Origin: Acidimicrobiales bacterium | GTDB taxonomy: Bacteria; Actinomycetota; Acidimicrobiia; Acidimicrobiales; Poriferisodalaceae | Direction: 5' to 3' | Assembly (NCBI GenBank): GCA_041394185.1 | Contig: JAWKIQ010000002.1 | Location: 1 to 64,000 of the forward strand | DNA length: 64,000 nucleotides | In this document: positions 53,128 through 61,085 of the stretch, in pieces | How positions within the stretch are numbered: position 1 is the first letter of the stretch | Layout of the letters: every line of letters starts with the position of its first letter | Position numbers and translations under genes: made by a program | Notes under the pieces: model-generated | The model's input: the letters and a program-made list of their open reading frames with translations, nothing else | Databases searched by the model: none | Told to the model about the DNA's origin: nothing

Positions 53128-53133
53128 TAGTTT
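53128..53133 (+). promoter_or_regulatory. -10 hexamer TAGTTT for the UGSC selenoprotein gene
   Basis: TAGTTT, 7 nt (CGAGAAC), then ATG 53141. It fixes the start used here and implies a leaderless transcript. Confidence 0.5.
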
Positions 53134-53140
53134 CGAGAAC

Positions 53141-53671
53141 ATGAGCATCGCTTTCGTAGATCCGCGGGCCGACGTCGCGACCGAGCCGACGGCCTACGAG
53201 CTTCGGCTCGACACCAGCAACCAGGTCACTATCGGACTGTTGGCCAACGGGTTCCCAGACTCTGTCGCCTTCCTCGATCACGTCGAGGCCGCCTTGGCCG
53301 ATCTGTTGCCCAATGCCGGATTCCGACGCTACGACAAGGGCGACGCGTCTTCGATCGCCTCGGACCAGATGCTGTCGACCATCGCCGCCGAGTGCTCGGC
53401 GGTGGTGGCGGCATACGGCCATTGAGGCAGCTGCACAACCGGCACGGTTCGTGACGGATTGAACTCGGCCATGCGAGGCCTGCCCGCTGTTGCCCTGGTG
53501 ACCGACGAGTTCTGGGCGCAGGGCGATTTCGTGGCCAACGCATTTGGCATGCCGACCGTGCCGCGCGTGCGCCTGCCGCATCCGGTGGCGGGCACGGGCT
53601 CGGGCCGCATGCAGGCGATCGCCCGCGATGTGGCACCCCACATCGTTGCGGCGCTGGAGGCCAGGCCATGA
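53141..53671 (+). CDS. UGSC-family selenoprotein (in-frame TGA read as selenocysteine, residue 95)
   Basis: ATG 53141 opens a frame that meets TGA at 53423-53425 and continues in the same frame to TGA 53669-53671, 176 residues in all. The sequence around the first TGA is AAYGH-U-GSCTTGTVRDG, exactly the U-G-S-C redox motif of the UGSC family, in which other members have Cys in the first position. Both halves belong to the family: N-terminal IGLLANGFPDSVAFLDHV and C-terminal GLPAVALVTDEFWAQ, MPTVPRVRLPHP. The far stop overlaps the next gene as ATGA. A SECIS-like hairpin follows the TGA. Function is unknown; a thiol/selenol redox role is inferred. Translation needs SelA, SelB, SelC and SelD from elsewhere in the genome. 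Confidence 0.92.
53426..53453 (+). promoter_or_regulatory. Candidate bacterial SECIS element
   Basis: Directly after the in-frame TGA, CACAACC (53434-53440) pairs with GGTT-c-GTG (53446-53453), a 7-bp stem with one bulged C and the apical loop GGCAC (53441-53445). The loop starts 16 nt after the TGA and has G in its first two positions. Both fit the published consensus for bacterial SECIS elements (loop 16-37 nt downstream, early loop G). SelB would bind here. Confidence 0.7.
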
Positions 53672-54672
53672 TCGAGGCACCCGACGAATACGCGGCGATC
53701 GAGATGCTGCACGAGATGGGCTGCACCGACGGTCTGCCGGTCATCGTGCCGACGCCCCAGCGAGTCGAGCGCATGGTCGTCGCCACCGGCTATCCCCCCG
53801 ACGCATCGCTGGGGATCATGGGGCCGATGATGGGAACCTGCACGGTCGAGAAGCTGGCGGCGGCGGCCGTCATGGCCGGTTGCCTGCCCGACCACATGCC
53901 GATCGTGTTGGCAGCGGCGATGGCGGTCATGCAGCCCGAGTTCGATCTCACCGAGATGCAGGCCACGACGTTCGGAACCGCACCGCTGATCATCGTCAAC
54001 GGCCCTGCCGCCCAAGCGTGTGGGGTCGCGGCGGGTTTCGGCGCGCTGGGGCCTGGCCACAGGGCCAACGCATCCATCGGCCGCGCTCTGAGGTTGGCCA
54101 TGATCAACATCGGAGGCGGCAGACCCGGATCGTCCGACATGACGCTGCTGGGCCACGGCGGCAAGTTCGGCCAATGCCTGGCCGAAGACCAGCGCAGCCC
54201 TTGGGCGCAGCTGCACACCACCCGCGGGTTCACGGCCGAGCAGTCGGTGGTCACCGTCATCGGTACTGAACCGCCGCATTCGGTGATCCACATCGGAGAC
54301 GGTGACGACCCCGAATCGCCCAACCGTTTGATCGACGGCCTGGCGGCGATGCTGGCCGCCCCCGGCACGAACAATGCGAACCTCGGGCGCGGGCAGGCGG
54401 TGGTGGTGATCAACCCCGACCAGGTCGACCACCTGCACCGGGCCGGACACACCAAGGCATCAGTCGCCGAGCGAATATTCGAGCGCGCTCTGATGCGCAA
54501 CGGCAAGCCTGCGTTCGGTTCACCAGACGACGTGTTGATCGTGGCTGCCGGAGGTGGAGGGCTGTACTCGTTCGTGTTCCCGACCTGGTGCGCTGGAACA
54601 CACCGCAACCGTGCCGTCAGCGTCGAGGTCGAGATCGGACAGGCCTGCGAGGTGCCCTGGGCCACCGCCTGA
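53668..54672 (+). CDS. Conserved partner of the UGSC selenoprotein, function unknown
   Basis: A 334-residue cytoplasmic protein starting at ATG 53668 inside the selenoprotein stop (ATGA). It begins with MGCTDGLPVIVPTPQRVE and contains repeated conserved-looking blocks: GPMMGTCTVEKLAAAAVMAGC, QATTFGTAPLIIVNGP, GPGHRANASIGRALRLAMINIGG and LLGHGGKFGQCLAEDQ. Seven or more Cys residues occur, several in Gly-rich contexts, which may support thiol chemistry. I recall this as a recurrent but unnamed family found beside UGSC proteins; no enzyme motif is recognised. Stoichiometric expression with the selenoprotein suggests a complex or consecutive steps. Confidence 0.8.
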   Translation: MIEAPDEYAAIEMLHEMGCTDGLPVIVPTPQRVERMVVATGYPPDASLGIMGPMMGTCTVEKLAAAAVMAGCLPDHMPIVLAAAMAVMQPEFDLTEMQATTFGTAPLIIVNGPAAQACGVAAGFGALGPGHRANASIGRALRLAMINIGGGRPGSSDMTLLGHGGKFGQCLAEDQRSPWAQLHTTRGFTAEQSVVTVIGTEPPHSVIHIGDGDDPESPNRLIDGLAAMLAAPGTNNANLGRGQAVVVINPDQVDHLHRAGHTKASVAERIFERALMRNGKPAFGSPDDVLIVAAGGGGLYSFVFPTWCAGTHRNRAVSVEVEIGQACEVPWATA

Positions 54673-54727
54673 GCAGGCGTCGACGCAAATGCCTATGCAA
54701 ACTGGCGCGTCTGGGAGAATCAGTTTC

Positions 54728-55726
54728 ATGGAACCAGGTTCTAACGAGTGGCTCGCCCAGGTCGTCGAAGACATCGTCGACCCCGATCAGCGCATCATCG
54801 ACCCACACCACCACCTGTGGGGCCCCGACGGGCGCATTCCGTACACCCTCGAGCAACTGCACTCCGACACCGAATCGGGCCACAACGTGGTCGCCACCGT
54901 GTTCGTCGAGTGCAGGTCGAATTACAGGACCGATGGCCCCCAGCACCTGCGCCCCATCGGCGAGACCGAGTTCGTCGCCGCCAACGCGGCCGCCAGCGCC
55001 CGCTCTGGCAAGGCCGAGATCAAGGGCATCGTCGCCCACGCCGACCTCAGGCTCGACGAGCTAGACGAGGTTCTCGATGCCCACGCCGAGGCCGGCGGAT
55101 CGCTGTTCAAGGGCATACGCCACGCCGGCAGCCGGGCGATCGACCCCACGGGCATGCGCATTCCAGGCGCGGCGCCCGAAGGTCTCTACGAAGACGCCGC
55201 CTTTCAGCGCGGAGTTCGGCGGCTGGGCGAGCTGGGCCTCACCTACGACACCTGGCAGTACCACTATCAGCTCGACGAGCTGACCCATCTGGCGGCCGCA
55301 GCGCCGGCAACGACCATCGTCCTCGACCACCTGAGCACCCCCCTGGGCGTCGGGCGTTTCGCCGGCTGCCACGACGAGATCTACCCGGTGTGGAAGGCTG
55401 GAATCGCGGCCTTGGCCAAGTTCCCCAACGTCGTCGCCAAACTCGGCGGCATGGCGATGCCAGACAACGGGTTCGGCTGGGACACCGCCGAACGGCCACC
55501 GACCTCAGATGAGTTCGTTCAGGCCCAGGAACGCTGGTACTTGCACATGATCGATTGCTTCGGCCCCGACCGCTGCATGTTCGAGAGCAACTTCCCCGTC
55601 GACAGATGGTCGATTTCGTACCACGTCATGTGGAACGGCCTGAAGAAGATCGCAGCCAGCTTCGACGACACCGAGCGGGACCGCATGTTCTACGGCACCG
55701 CCGCCGATGTGTACTCCATCGGCTGA
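54728..55726 (+). CDS. Amidohydrolase family protein (PF04909, 2-pyrone-4,6-dicarboxylate hydrolase-like)
   Basis: A 332-residue TIM-barrel metal-dependent hydrolase: IIDPHHHLWGPDG (first metal motif), GIVAHADLRLDEL, FKGIRHAGSRA, VLDHLSTPLG and the C-terminal MFESNFPVDRWS with the metal/base Asp. The pattern is that of amidohydrolase-related lactonases and decarboxylases. ATG 54728 has a GGGAGA site 12 nt upstream. It is 55 bp after the UGSC partner gene and may complete that operon. It is convergent with Cpa (3-bp gap). Substrate unknown. Confidence 0.9.
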   Translation: MEPGSNEWLAQVVEDIVDPDQRIIDPHHHLWGPDGRIPYTLEQLHSDTESGHNVVATVFVECRSNYRTDGPQHLRPIGETEFVAANAAASARSGKAEIKGIVAHADLRLDELDEVLDAHAEAGGSLFKGIRHAGSRAIDPTGMRIPGAAPEGLYEDAAFQRGVRRLGELGLTYDTWQYHYQLDELTHLAAAAPATTIVLDHLSTPLGVGRFAGCHDEIYPVWKAGIAALAKFPNVVAKLGGMAMPDNGFGWDTAERPPTSDEFVQAQERWYLHMIDCFGPDRCMFESNFPVDRWSISYHVMWNGLKKIAASFDDTERDRMFYGTAADVYSIG

Positions 55727-55729
55727 AGG

Positions 55730-57736
55730 TCAGTCGTCGACCCGGTTCTGGAAACGAGCCAGGGCAGACTCGAGCTGGGGCCAGCCCACCGTCATCGCAC
55801 CGTGATCGCCTCGCAGTGTGTCGAGTGCTGCCTCGCGCAGCAGTCCGGCCATGTCGGCAAAGCTCAATCCCTCGCACCGCCGCGCCAGTTCGTCGAGATC
55901 GACGTCTTCGGCCAGGGGCACATCTGACAGGTCGAGCATCTTGCGACGCGACTCGGCAGGCGGCAGACCAAGTTCGATGTGCACCTCGAAACGCCCGGCG
56001 CGTCGCAGTGCCGGGTCGATCAGGTCGGGCCTGTTCGTCGCGGCGATCACCGCCACCTGACCTCTGTCCGACACGCCATCCAGCTCGGTCAACAGTGCAG
56101 CCACCACAGAGTCAGACACCGTCGAGGACGAGCGCCCCCTGACCGGGGCCAGAGCATCGAACTCGTCGAAGAAGATGATCGAAGGTGCCGCTGCCCGGGC
56201 CCGGGCGAACACCTCACGAACCCCGCGCTCGCTCTCGCCCACATACTTGTCGAGCAGCTCGGCACCCTTGATCGAGAAGAACGCTGCGCCGGCCTCGTGG
56301 GCCAGGGCTTTCACCACAAAGGTCTTACCTGTGCCGGGCGGGCCGTACAGCAGCACGCCCTTTGGCGGCTCGATGCCGAGCTGGACAAAACGGTCGGGGT
56401 TGGCCACCGGCCAGATCACCGCCTCGGTCAGGCGCTGCTTGACATCCTCGAGGTTGGCCACCTTGTCGAACCCGAACGAGGTCATCTCGCCAACCGGGAC
56501 CGACCCCAAAGAGGGAGTCACCACCCTGATCGACTCGAGGATCAGCTCGGTCGAGAGCCGGCCTCCGGCGCGGGCGATGACGGTTGAGGCCTGCACCACC
56601 GAGGCCATGATGTCGGCGCCCGAGAACCCCGACGAGGCGGCTGCCAGCCGTGCCGAATCGAGTTCGTCGGTGGGCAACCGAGCGGTGGCAGCCTCGAACA
56701 GCAACCTGCGCCTGTCGACATCGGGTGGCGGGATGGTTATCGAACGCGGCAGCAGGGGCGACGTGACAACCGATGTATGGAGCTGCCCCAGCGAGGTCAC
56801 GCCCAGCACACATGCGAGCCTGGGCTTGTCGGCCACAGCATCGAGGAACCACCTGAGAATGGCCGCGGCCTGAGTCCTGAACGTGATCAGCGTGCCGTCG
56901 CCCGTGATCGCTTCGAGCCGATCCACGTGTATCACGGTGGGACCGTCTGCCGATTCGATGGCCGCCGACAGCTTGTCGAGCAGGCTCTCGGCCTTGAACA
57001 CCAGCGTCAGGTCGATCTCGACCACCTTGCAGCCGGCTCTGGCCGCAGCCGCCGCCACGAGCTCGGACTTGCCGCAACCGTTGGGACCGGCCAGCAGCAC
57101 TCCGGCCACCTCGGGAAGACCCCACGACCCGGCCAGGTCGGTGGGGCCTGCAAGCAGCGAGAACCAGCCCGTCAACAGATCGACCTCGTTTTCGAGACCG
57201 GCCAGCAAGGCGGTCGCCATCGACGGCTTGGCGGGGCCGCCGACAACGGGGGCACCGCTGATGGACGGCGAGCCCACCCGAACCGATGTGGTCGACCGCT
57301 CGGTGGTCACCAGCGTTTGCGCGCCGATCAGCCCGACGCCGTCGGGCACCACCTCCAGAACCCGCAGGTTGACATCTTCGCCGCCCTGCAGATAGGCGCC
57401 GTGAACCTTCAGCGAGTCGCCCGCTGTGGCCGGCCTGCCGTGAAGTGCGTGAAGCACGCCATGAAGGTCGGGGGGCAGATCGTCGACCACCAGCCGTTCT
57501 GCGGGTCCCAGCACCTTGCGCTTGATGTCCACAGGCGATCCGACACCGAGGCCCGAGTTGGCCAGGTCCCTGGCTCCGACCATCAGATACGAAGGTGAGG
57601 CGACCTCGCCGGGTTTGACCAGTACATGGGTCGAACCCAGGGTCACGATGCCGCCGGCCGGAAGTCCCAGTGCCCTCAGCATCGTGGGGTCGGCCACAGC
57701 CACCTCGACATCGCCGGACCGCACCACGAACTTCAC
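55730..57736 (-). CDS. cpa: Cdc48-like protein of actinobacteria (Cpa), double-AAA+ ATPase
   Basis: A 668-residue protein: Cdc48-type N-domain (about 1-150), a first AAA module (about 170-395) and a second AAA module (about 420-650). Module 2 is canonical: Walker A GPPGTGKT (465-472), pore loop KYVGESE, Walker B IIFFDE (520-525), sensor ATNRPD and arginine fingers in RRAGRF. Module 1 keeps Walker A GPNGCGKS (217-224) but Walker B reads VIHVDR, lacking the catalytic Glu, so it may bind but not hydrolyse ATP. Cpa was reported in mycobacteria as a proteasome interactor. No HbYX-type C-terminus is visible (ends NRVDD). GTG start 57736; divergent from a P450. Confidence 0.9.
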   Translation of the reverse strand: MKFVVRSGDVEVAVADPTMLRALGLPAGGIVTLGSTHVLVKPGEVASPSYLMVGARDLANSGLGVGSPVDIKRKVLGPAERLVVDDLPPDLHGVLHALHGRPATAGDSLKVHGAYLQGGEDVNLRVLEVVPDGVGLIGAQTLVTTERSTTSVRVGSPSISGAPVVGGPAKPSMATALLAGLENEVDLLTGWFSLLAGPTDLAGSWGLPEVAGVLLAGPNGCGKSELVAAAAARAGCKVVEIDLTLVFKAESLLDKLSAAIESADGPTVIHVDRLEAITGDGTLITFRTQAAAILRWFLDAVADKPRLACVLGVTSLGQLHTSVVTSPLLPRSITIPPPDVDRRRLLFEAATARLPTDELDSARLAAASSGFSGADIMASVVQASTVIARAGGRLSTELILESIRVVTPSLGSVPVGEMTSFGFDKVANLEDVKQRLTEAVIWPVANPDRFVQLGIEPPKGVLLYGPPGTGKTFVVKALAHEAGAAFFSIKGAELLDKYVGESERGVREVFARARAAAPSIIFFDEFDALAPVRGRSSSTVSDSVVAALLTELDGVSDRGQVAVIAATNRPDLIDPALRRAGRFEVHIELGLPPAESRRKMLDLSDVPLAEDVDLDELARRCEGLSFADMAGLLREAALDTLRGDHGAMTVGWPQLESALARFQNRVDD

Positions 57737-57833
57737 GGCAACAACCTCGCCAGGCGACCCAACGGCTCTTCACACATGCCGACAGTGTGGCCTGCCCCGA
57801 CTAGTTTGTGCGACCAGAACAGGGGCGAGAAAC

Positions 57834-59081
57834 ATGGAAACCCAGCGATCTCCTTACGCACCGGACTTCATCGATGTGAACCTCTGGGACCCGGCGACGT
57901 TCAAGTCCGGACCTCCCTATGGCGAGTTCGCGAAGCTCCGCGAGGCCGCCCCGGTGGCGTGGCATCCAGAGCCACCGCGCCGTGAAGGTGGCAAACACGG
58001 ACCGGGCTTCTGGTGTGTCACCAGCCACGAGGGAATACGCACGATCTCGCTCGATCCCACCACCTACTCGTCTTGGCTGGGCGGGTTCACCGGAGCCGAC
58101 ATATCGGGGGCCATTCTCGAAGAAACCCGAATGAACCTGATGGCGATGGACCCGCCCGATCACACCCTGTTTCGCAACTCGATCCGCGAACCGTTCGGCT
58201 CGAAGGGTGTTGCAGGGCTGACCGAAGCCATAGCCCGATACTGCGACGACGTCGTCGCCGGGCTAGAGGGTCTCGATCGTTTCGACTTCGTCGAGATGGT
58301 CGCGTCGGAGCTGCCGCTGCTGACCCTGTCGCACATCCTCGGTGTCAAGGCCGAAGATCGGCGCCAGTTCTATGACTGGAGCAACAAGATCATCGGCAAC
58401 CACGACCCCGACTTCGGTGGCACCGTGCAGGACTTCCTGCGCGCCAAGGACGAGCTGTTCGCATACGGCAGAGCCGTCATCGCCGACCGCCGGGCGGCCC
58501 CGGGCGACGACCTGGTCAGCGCCTTCATCAAGTCCGAGATAGAAGGCGAACCCCTAACCAACGAACGAATAATCATGCTCTGGTACCTGCTGTTGGTGGC
58601 AGGCAACGAGACGACGCGGTCGTCTTTGACCGGCTGCATGCAGATGCTCAGCGAGTTTCCCGACCAACGCGAGTTGTTGATGTCGGACCTCGATCGGTAC
58701 CTCCCGGGTTTTGTCGAGGAGGCCCTTCGCTATACCAACCCGGTGCTGCACTTCAGACGCACGGCGACGGTCGACCACCACCTGCTTGGGGCCGACATCA
58801 AGGCGGGCGACAAGCTGCTGATGTGGTATCCGGCGGCCAATCGTGACCCGGCGATGTTCGACCGACCCGACGAGTTCGACATCACCCGCGAGCCCAACCA
58901 TCACCTGGCGTTCGGCATCGGCACACACTTCTGCCTGGGCGCCAGGCTGGGACGCCTGCAGATCAAGATGATGCTCAGGGCGCTGCTGGAGGCCTATCCC
59001 TCGATAGATGTCACCGCACCCGCCACGCGGGCGCACTCCAACTTCTTGAACTGCGCAAAGACCCTGCCCGTGCGGGTCTGA
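57834..59081 (+). CDS. Cytochrome P450 (CYP125/142-like region of the family)
   Basis: A 415-residue P450: I-helix LLVAGNETTRSSL, ExxR in VEEALRYTNP, and haem loop FGIGTHFCLGARLGRLQ with the axial Cys. The N-terminal VNLWDPATFKSGPPYGEFAKLREAAPVAWHPEP pattern, and NLMAMDPPDHTLFRN, resemble mycobacterial steroid/cholesterol-oxidising P450s. That specificity is inference. ATG 57834 has a GGGGCGAG ribosome site. It is followed 39 bp later by the DsbA-like gene. Confidence 0.92.
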   Translation: METQRSPYAPDFIDVNLWDPATFKSGPPYGEFAKLREAAPVAWHPEPPRREGGKHGPGFWCVTSHEGIRTISLDPTTYSSWLGGFTGADISGAILEETRMNLMAMDPPDHTLFRNSIREPFGSKGVAGLTEAIARYCDDVVAGLEGLDRFDFVEMVASELPLLTLSHILGVKAEDRRQFYDWSNKIIGNHDPDFGGTVQDFLRAKDELFAYGRAVIADRRAAPGDDLVSAFIKSEIEGEPLTNERIIMLWYLLLVAGNETTRSSLTGCMQMLSEFPDQRELLMSDLDRYLPGFVEEALRYTNPVLHFRRTATVDHHLLGADIKAGDKLLMWYPAANRDPAMFDRPDEFDITREPNHHLAFGIGTHFCLGARLGRLQIKMMLRALLEAYPSIDVTAPATRAHSNFLNCAKTLPVRV

Positions 59082-59108
59082 GCGGGCGGTTGCAACCCCC
59101 GACGCTTG

Positions 59109-59114
59109 TATGGT
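59109..59114 (+). promoter_or_regulatory. -10 hexamer TATGGT, leaderless start for 59121 gene
   Basis: TATGGT, 6 nt (CATCAC), then ATG 59121; it selects this ATG over the in-frame one at 59106. Confidence 0.5.
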
Positions 59115-59120
59115 CATCAC

Positions 59121-59852
59121 ATGTCCAACGCCAACGGCTCCGATCACTACGACCTCGAGTTCTTCTGGGACCCGGTTTGCCCGTTTGCATGGATCACATC
59201 GCGCTGGGTCAACAAGGTCGTCCAGCAGAGAGGCCTCACCGTCGACTGGCGTTTCATCTCGCTTCGCATAATCAACAAAGACGTCGACTACGCAACCCAC
59301 TTCCCGCCCGAATACGAGGCCGGCCACACAGCAGGGCTGCGCATGTTGCGCACCGCGGCGGCCGTGAGGGCCGCTGTGGGCCGCGACGTGTTGGGCGGGC
59401 TCTACACCGCCATGGGCTCGCAGGTGTTCGACAGTTACCCGACCGACGACCGAGTGCCGCCGGGTAGCCGCCAGGCCATCGAGTCGGCACTCGAGACAGC
59501 GGGCCTCGCTCTGTCGTTTGCCGAGGCCGCAGATGACACGTCATGGGATGCCGAACTGGAAGCCGAGACCGATCTGGCGTTCTCGCGCACTGGTCGCGAC
59601 GTGGGCACACCGATCCTGTCGCTCAATCCACCCGATGGCCCGTCGTTCTTCGGCCCCGTCATCAGCCGCGTCCCAACCGACGAGGACGCACTGAGGCTGT
59701 GGGACGCCGTGGTCACGATGGCATCGTTCCCCGGCTTCGCCGAGATGAAGCGCAGCCTTCGAGAGCGGCCACAGTTGCGGGCTTTCGGAGCCGAGCCCGG
59801 CGAGGCTGCGATCGTCGAGGACTGGAAGGCCGGCAGCCGCCGCTGGGACTGA
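59121..59852 (+). CDS. DsbA-family mycothiol-dependent nitroreductase-like protein (Rv2466c type)
   Basis: A 243-residue DsbA-fold protein. The active site is WDPVCPFAWITSRW (Cys20, Pro21), with a single Cys rather than the CxxC of thiol oxidases. VGTPILSLN supplies the cis-Pro loop, and FFGPVISRVP plus LWDAVVTMASFPGFAEMKRS match the C-terminal half of mycobacterial Rv2466c. That enzyme uses mycothiol to reduce substrates including nitro-prodrugs. It implies that the organism makes mycothiol. It follows a P450 and precedes a GDSL hydrolase (10-bp gap). Confidence 0.88.
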   Translation: MSNANGSDHYDLEFFWDPVCPFAWITSRWVNKVVQQRGLTVDWRFISLRIINKDVDYATHFPPEYEAGHTAGLRMLRTAAAVRAAVGRDVLGGLYTAMGSQVFDSYPTDDRVPPGSRQAIESALETAGLALSFAEAADDTSWDAELEAETDLAFSRTGRDVGTPILSLNPPDGPSFFGPVISRVPTDEDALRLWDAVVTMASFPGFAEMKRSLRERPQLRAFGAEPGEAAIVEDWKAGSRRWD

Positions 59853-59862
59853 CCAGAAGCCC

Positions 59863-60588
59863 GTGGAAGAGACCGAACAGCCGCGGCTGCCTACCCTGCG
59901 GGTCAAGCGCAAACCCTGGAACCTGGCTCGCATCGCTTCGATCTTCCTGAGCGGTGTTCGCGAGGTCGACTCACAACGCGAACCCTTCGCTCGGTACTGG
60001 GATCAGCAGAACGAGTTGGCGCTTGCATCGCCAGGACCTCTATGGGTTGCCCTGGGCGACTCGGCCACCCAGGGCGTGGGCGCCAGTTCACCCCAGACTG
60101 GCTGGGTGCCCGAGGTTCTGGCCCGCTTGCGCGAAACCTTCGACCCCAGTTGGCGCGTGGTCAATCTGTCCATGACAGGTGCTCGAATGTTCCACGTTGT
60201 CGACGAGCAGATACCACTCATCGACCGCTTCGACCTCGAGCCCGCCCTGGTCACTTGCATGATCGGCACCAACGATTTCATCGCAGGAGCCAGGGCCGAA
60301 ACGATGCGAGAAGATGCCGAGTCGCTCGTGACGTCTTTGCCCGCGGGCACACTGCTCGGCAAGATCGCAGGGCCTGGCGGCCGAGCTCGAAATCGTGCGA
60401 TTCGCGGTCCGTTCGCCGCGGCCGCAGACAAGGGCGACGTGACGTTGTTCGAGCCCTACCGGTGGCCCGAGCGGTCCAACACCTTGGCCGCCGATCGCTT
60501 CCACCCCGGCGACAAGGGCTACCGCTTCATCGCCGACGGGGCTTGGCGAGCCATCGCAGCCAAGCTGGGCGAGCCCCTAGAGGGTTGA
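59863..60588 (+). CDS. SGNH/GDSL-family hydrolase
   Basis: A 241-residue esterase/lipase-fold protein starting at GTG 59863. The blocks are complete: block I ALGDSATQGVGAS with nucleophile Ser, block II Gly in LSMTGARMF, block III GTNDF with Asn and block V DRFHPGDKG with Asp and His. There is no signal peptide, although the N-terminus holds a basic RVKRKPW segment. It probably hydrolyses an ester or acyl group in the cytoplasm. It is 10 bp after the DsbA-like gene and likely co-transcribed. Confidence 0.88.
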   Translation: MEETEQPRLPTLRVKRKPWNLARIASIFLSGVREVDSQREPFARYWDQQNELALASPGPLWVALGDSATQGVGASSPQTGWVPEVLARLRETFDPSWRVVNLSMTGARMFHVVDEQIPLIDRFDLEPALVTCMIGTNDFIAGARAETMREDAESLVTSLPAGTLLGKIAGPGGRARNRAIRGPFAAAADKGDVTLFEPYRWPERSNTLAADRFHPGDKGYRFIADGAWRAIAAKLGEPLEG

Positions 60589-60630
60589 CCCTCCGGTTCG
60601 GCATCAGCCGAGCCGGGTGGGAGGACAGAC

Positions 60631-60714
60631 ATGGCCACCGAACCGGGGGTCTCGACAGAGACTCGCGTCAAACGACCCTTGGTCGCAAGCGCGAATTTGG
60701 GCGCGACAAAATAG
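60631..60714 (+). CDS. Possible 27-residue peptide gene
   Basis: ATG 60631 is preceded by a very good ribosome site (GGGAGGACAGAC) and opens 27 codons ending TAG 60712-60714. The peptide is Thr/Ala/Lys-rich with no motif. A second GGAGGA occurs right after the stop, without a usable start behind it. It could be a small protein, a leader peptide, or chance. Confidence 0.3.
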   Translation: MATEPGVSTETRVKRPLVASANLGATK

Positions 60715-60734
60715 GAGGACCCGAAACCCGAGCG

Positions 60735-60754
60735 CTGCGACCGGCTGGTCGCAG
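60735..60754. terminator. 8-bp-stem hairpin, probable terminator
   Basis: CTGCGACC-ggct-GGTCGCAG forms a perfect 8-bp stem with a 4-nt loop, 2 bp beyond the stop of the 60-residue minus-strand gene and downstream of the plus-strand genes. It is placed to end transcription from both sides. Confidence 0.55.
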
Positions 60755-60756
60755 GC

Positions 60757-60939
60757 TCAGGCCTCGTGGTCGACGAGGCTCTCGCGCATCAGCTGAAGTT
60801 GTTCGTCGAGCTCGCGGAGCCGTCCCTCAGAACGCGCGAGTCGATCCACGACCTCGGCAGTGGTGGCAGACAGGACAAATGCCCTGAGAGCCTCTCGCTG
60901 CTGTGATGTTGGCGGGATCTCGCCGACCGCAGTGACCAT
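60757..60939 (-). CDS. 60-residue hypothetical protein, helical/coiled-coil
   Basis: ATG 60939 has an excellent GGGAGGA Shine-Dalgarno 5 nt upstream, which argues for real expression. The peptide is almost entirely helical and charged, with heptad-like spacing in VVDRLARSEGRLRELDEQLQLMRESL. There is no membrane segment or known family. It may be a small coiled-coil partner or regulator. An overlapping frame in another register (60827-61024) is rejected because it lacks such a start. Confidence 0.55.
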   Translation of the reverse strand: MVTAVGEIPPTSQQREALRAFVLSATTAEVVDRLARSEGRLRELDEQLQLMRESLVDHEA

Positions 60940-61085
60940 GATGGTCCTCCCAATTGCCAGTTGAGAGGACGATCGGGCGCTTCTGGGGACAGGTGAACCG
61001 GAAGTTCTCCTTGCGGCTCTTCACGACATGCGGCTACGGTCCGTGGCCGCCAGAGCTGGGTGGGACCAATCTGGAGGAGATCGCT

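Noticed and set aside
53141..53425. A separate 94-residue gene ending at TGA 53423, plus a second short gene at 53459-53671
   Set aside because: The halves are in the same frame, the TGA lies in a UGSC motif with a hairpin after it, and the second half has no ribosome site of its own. One recoded gene explains all of this better.
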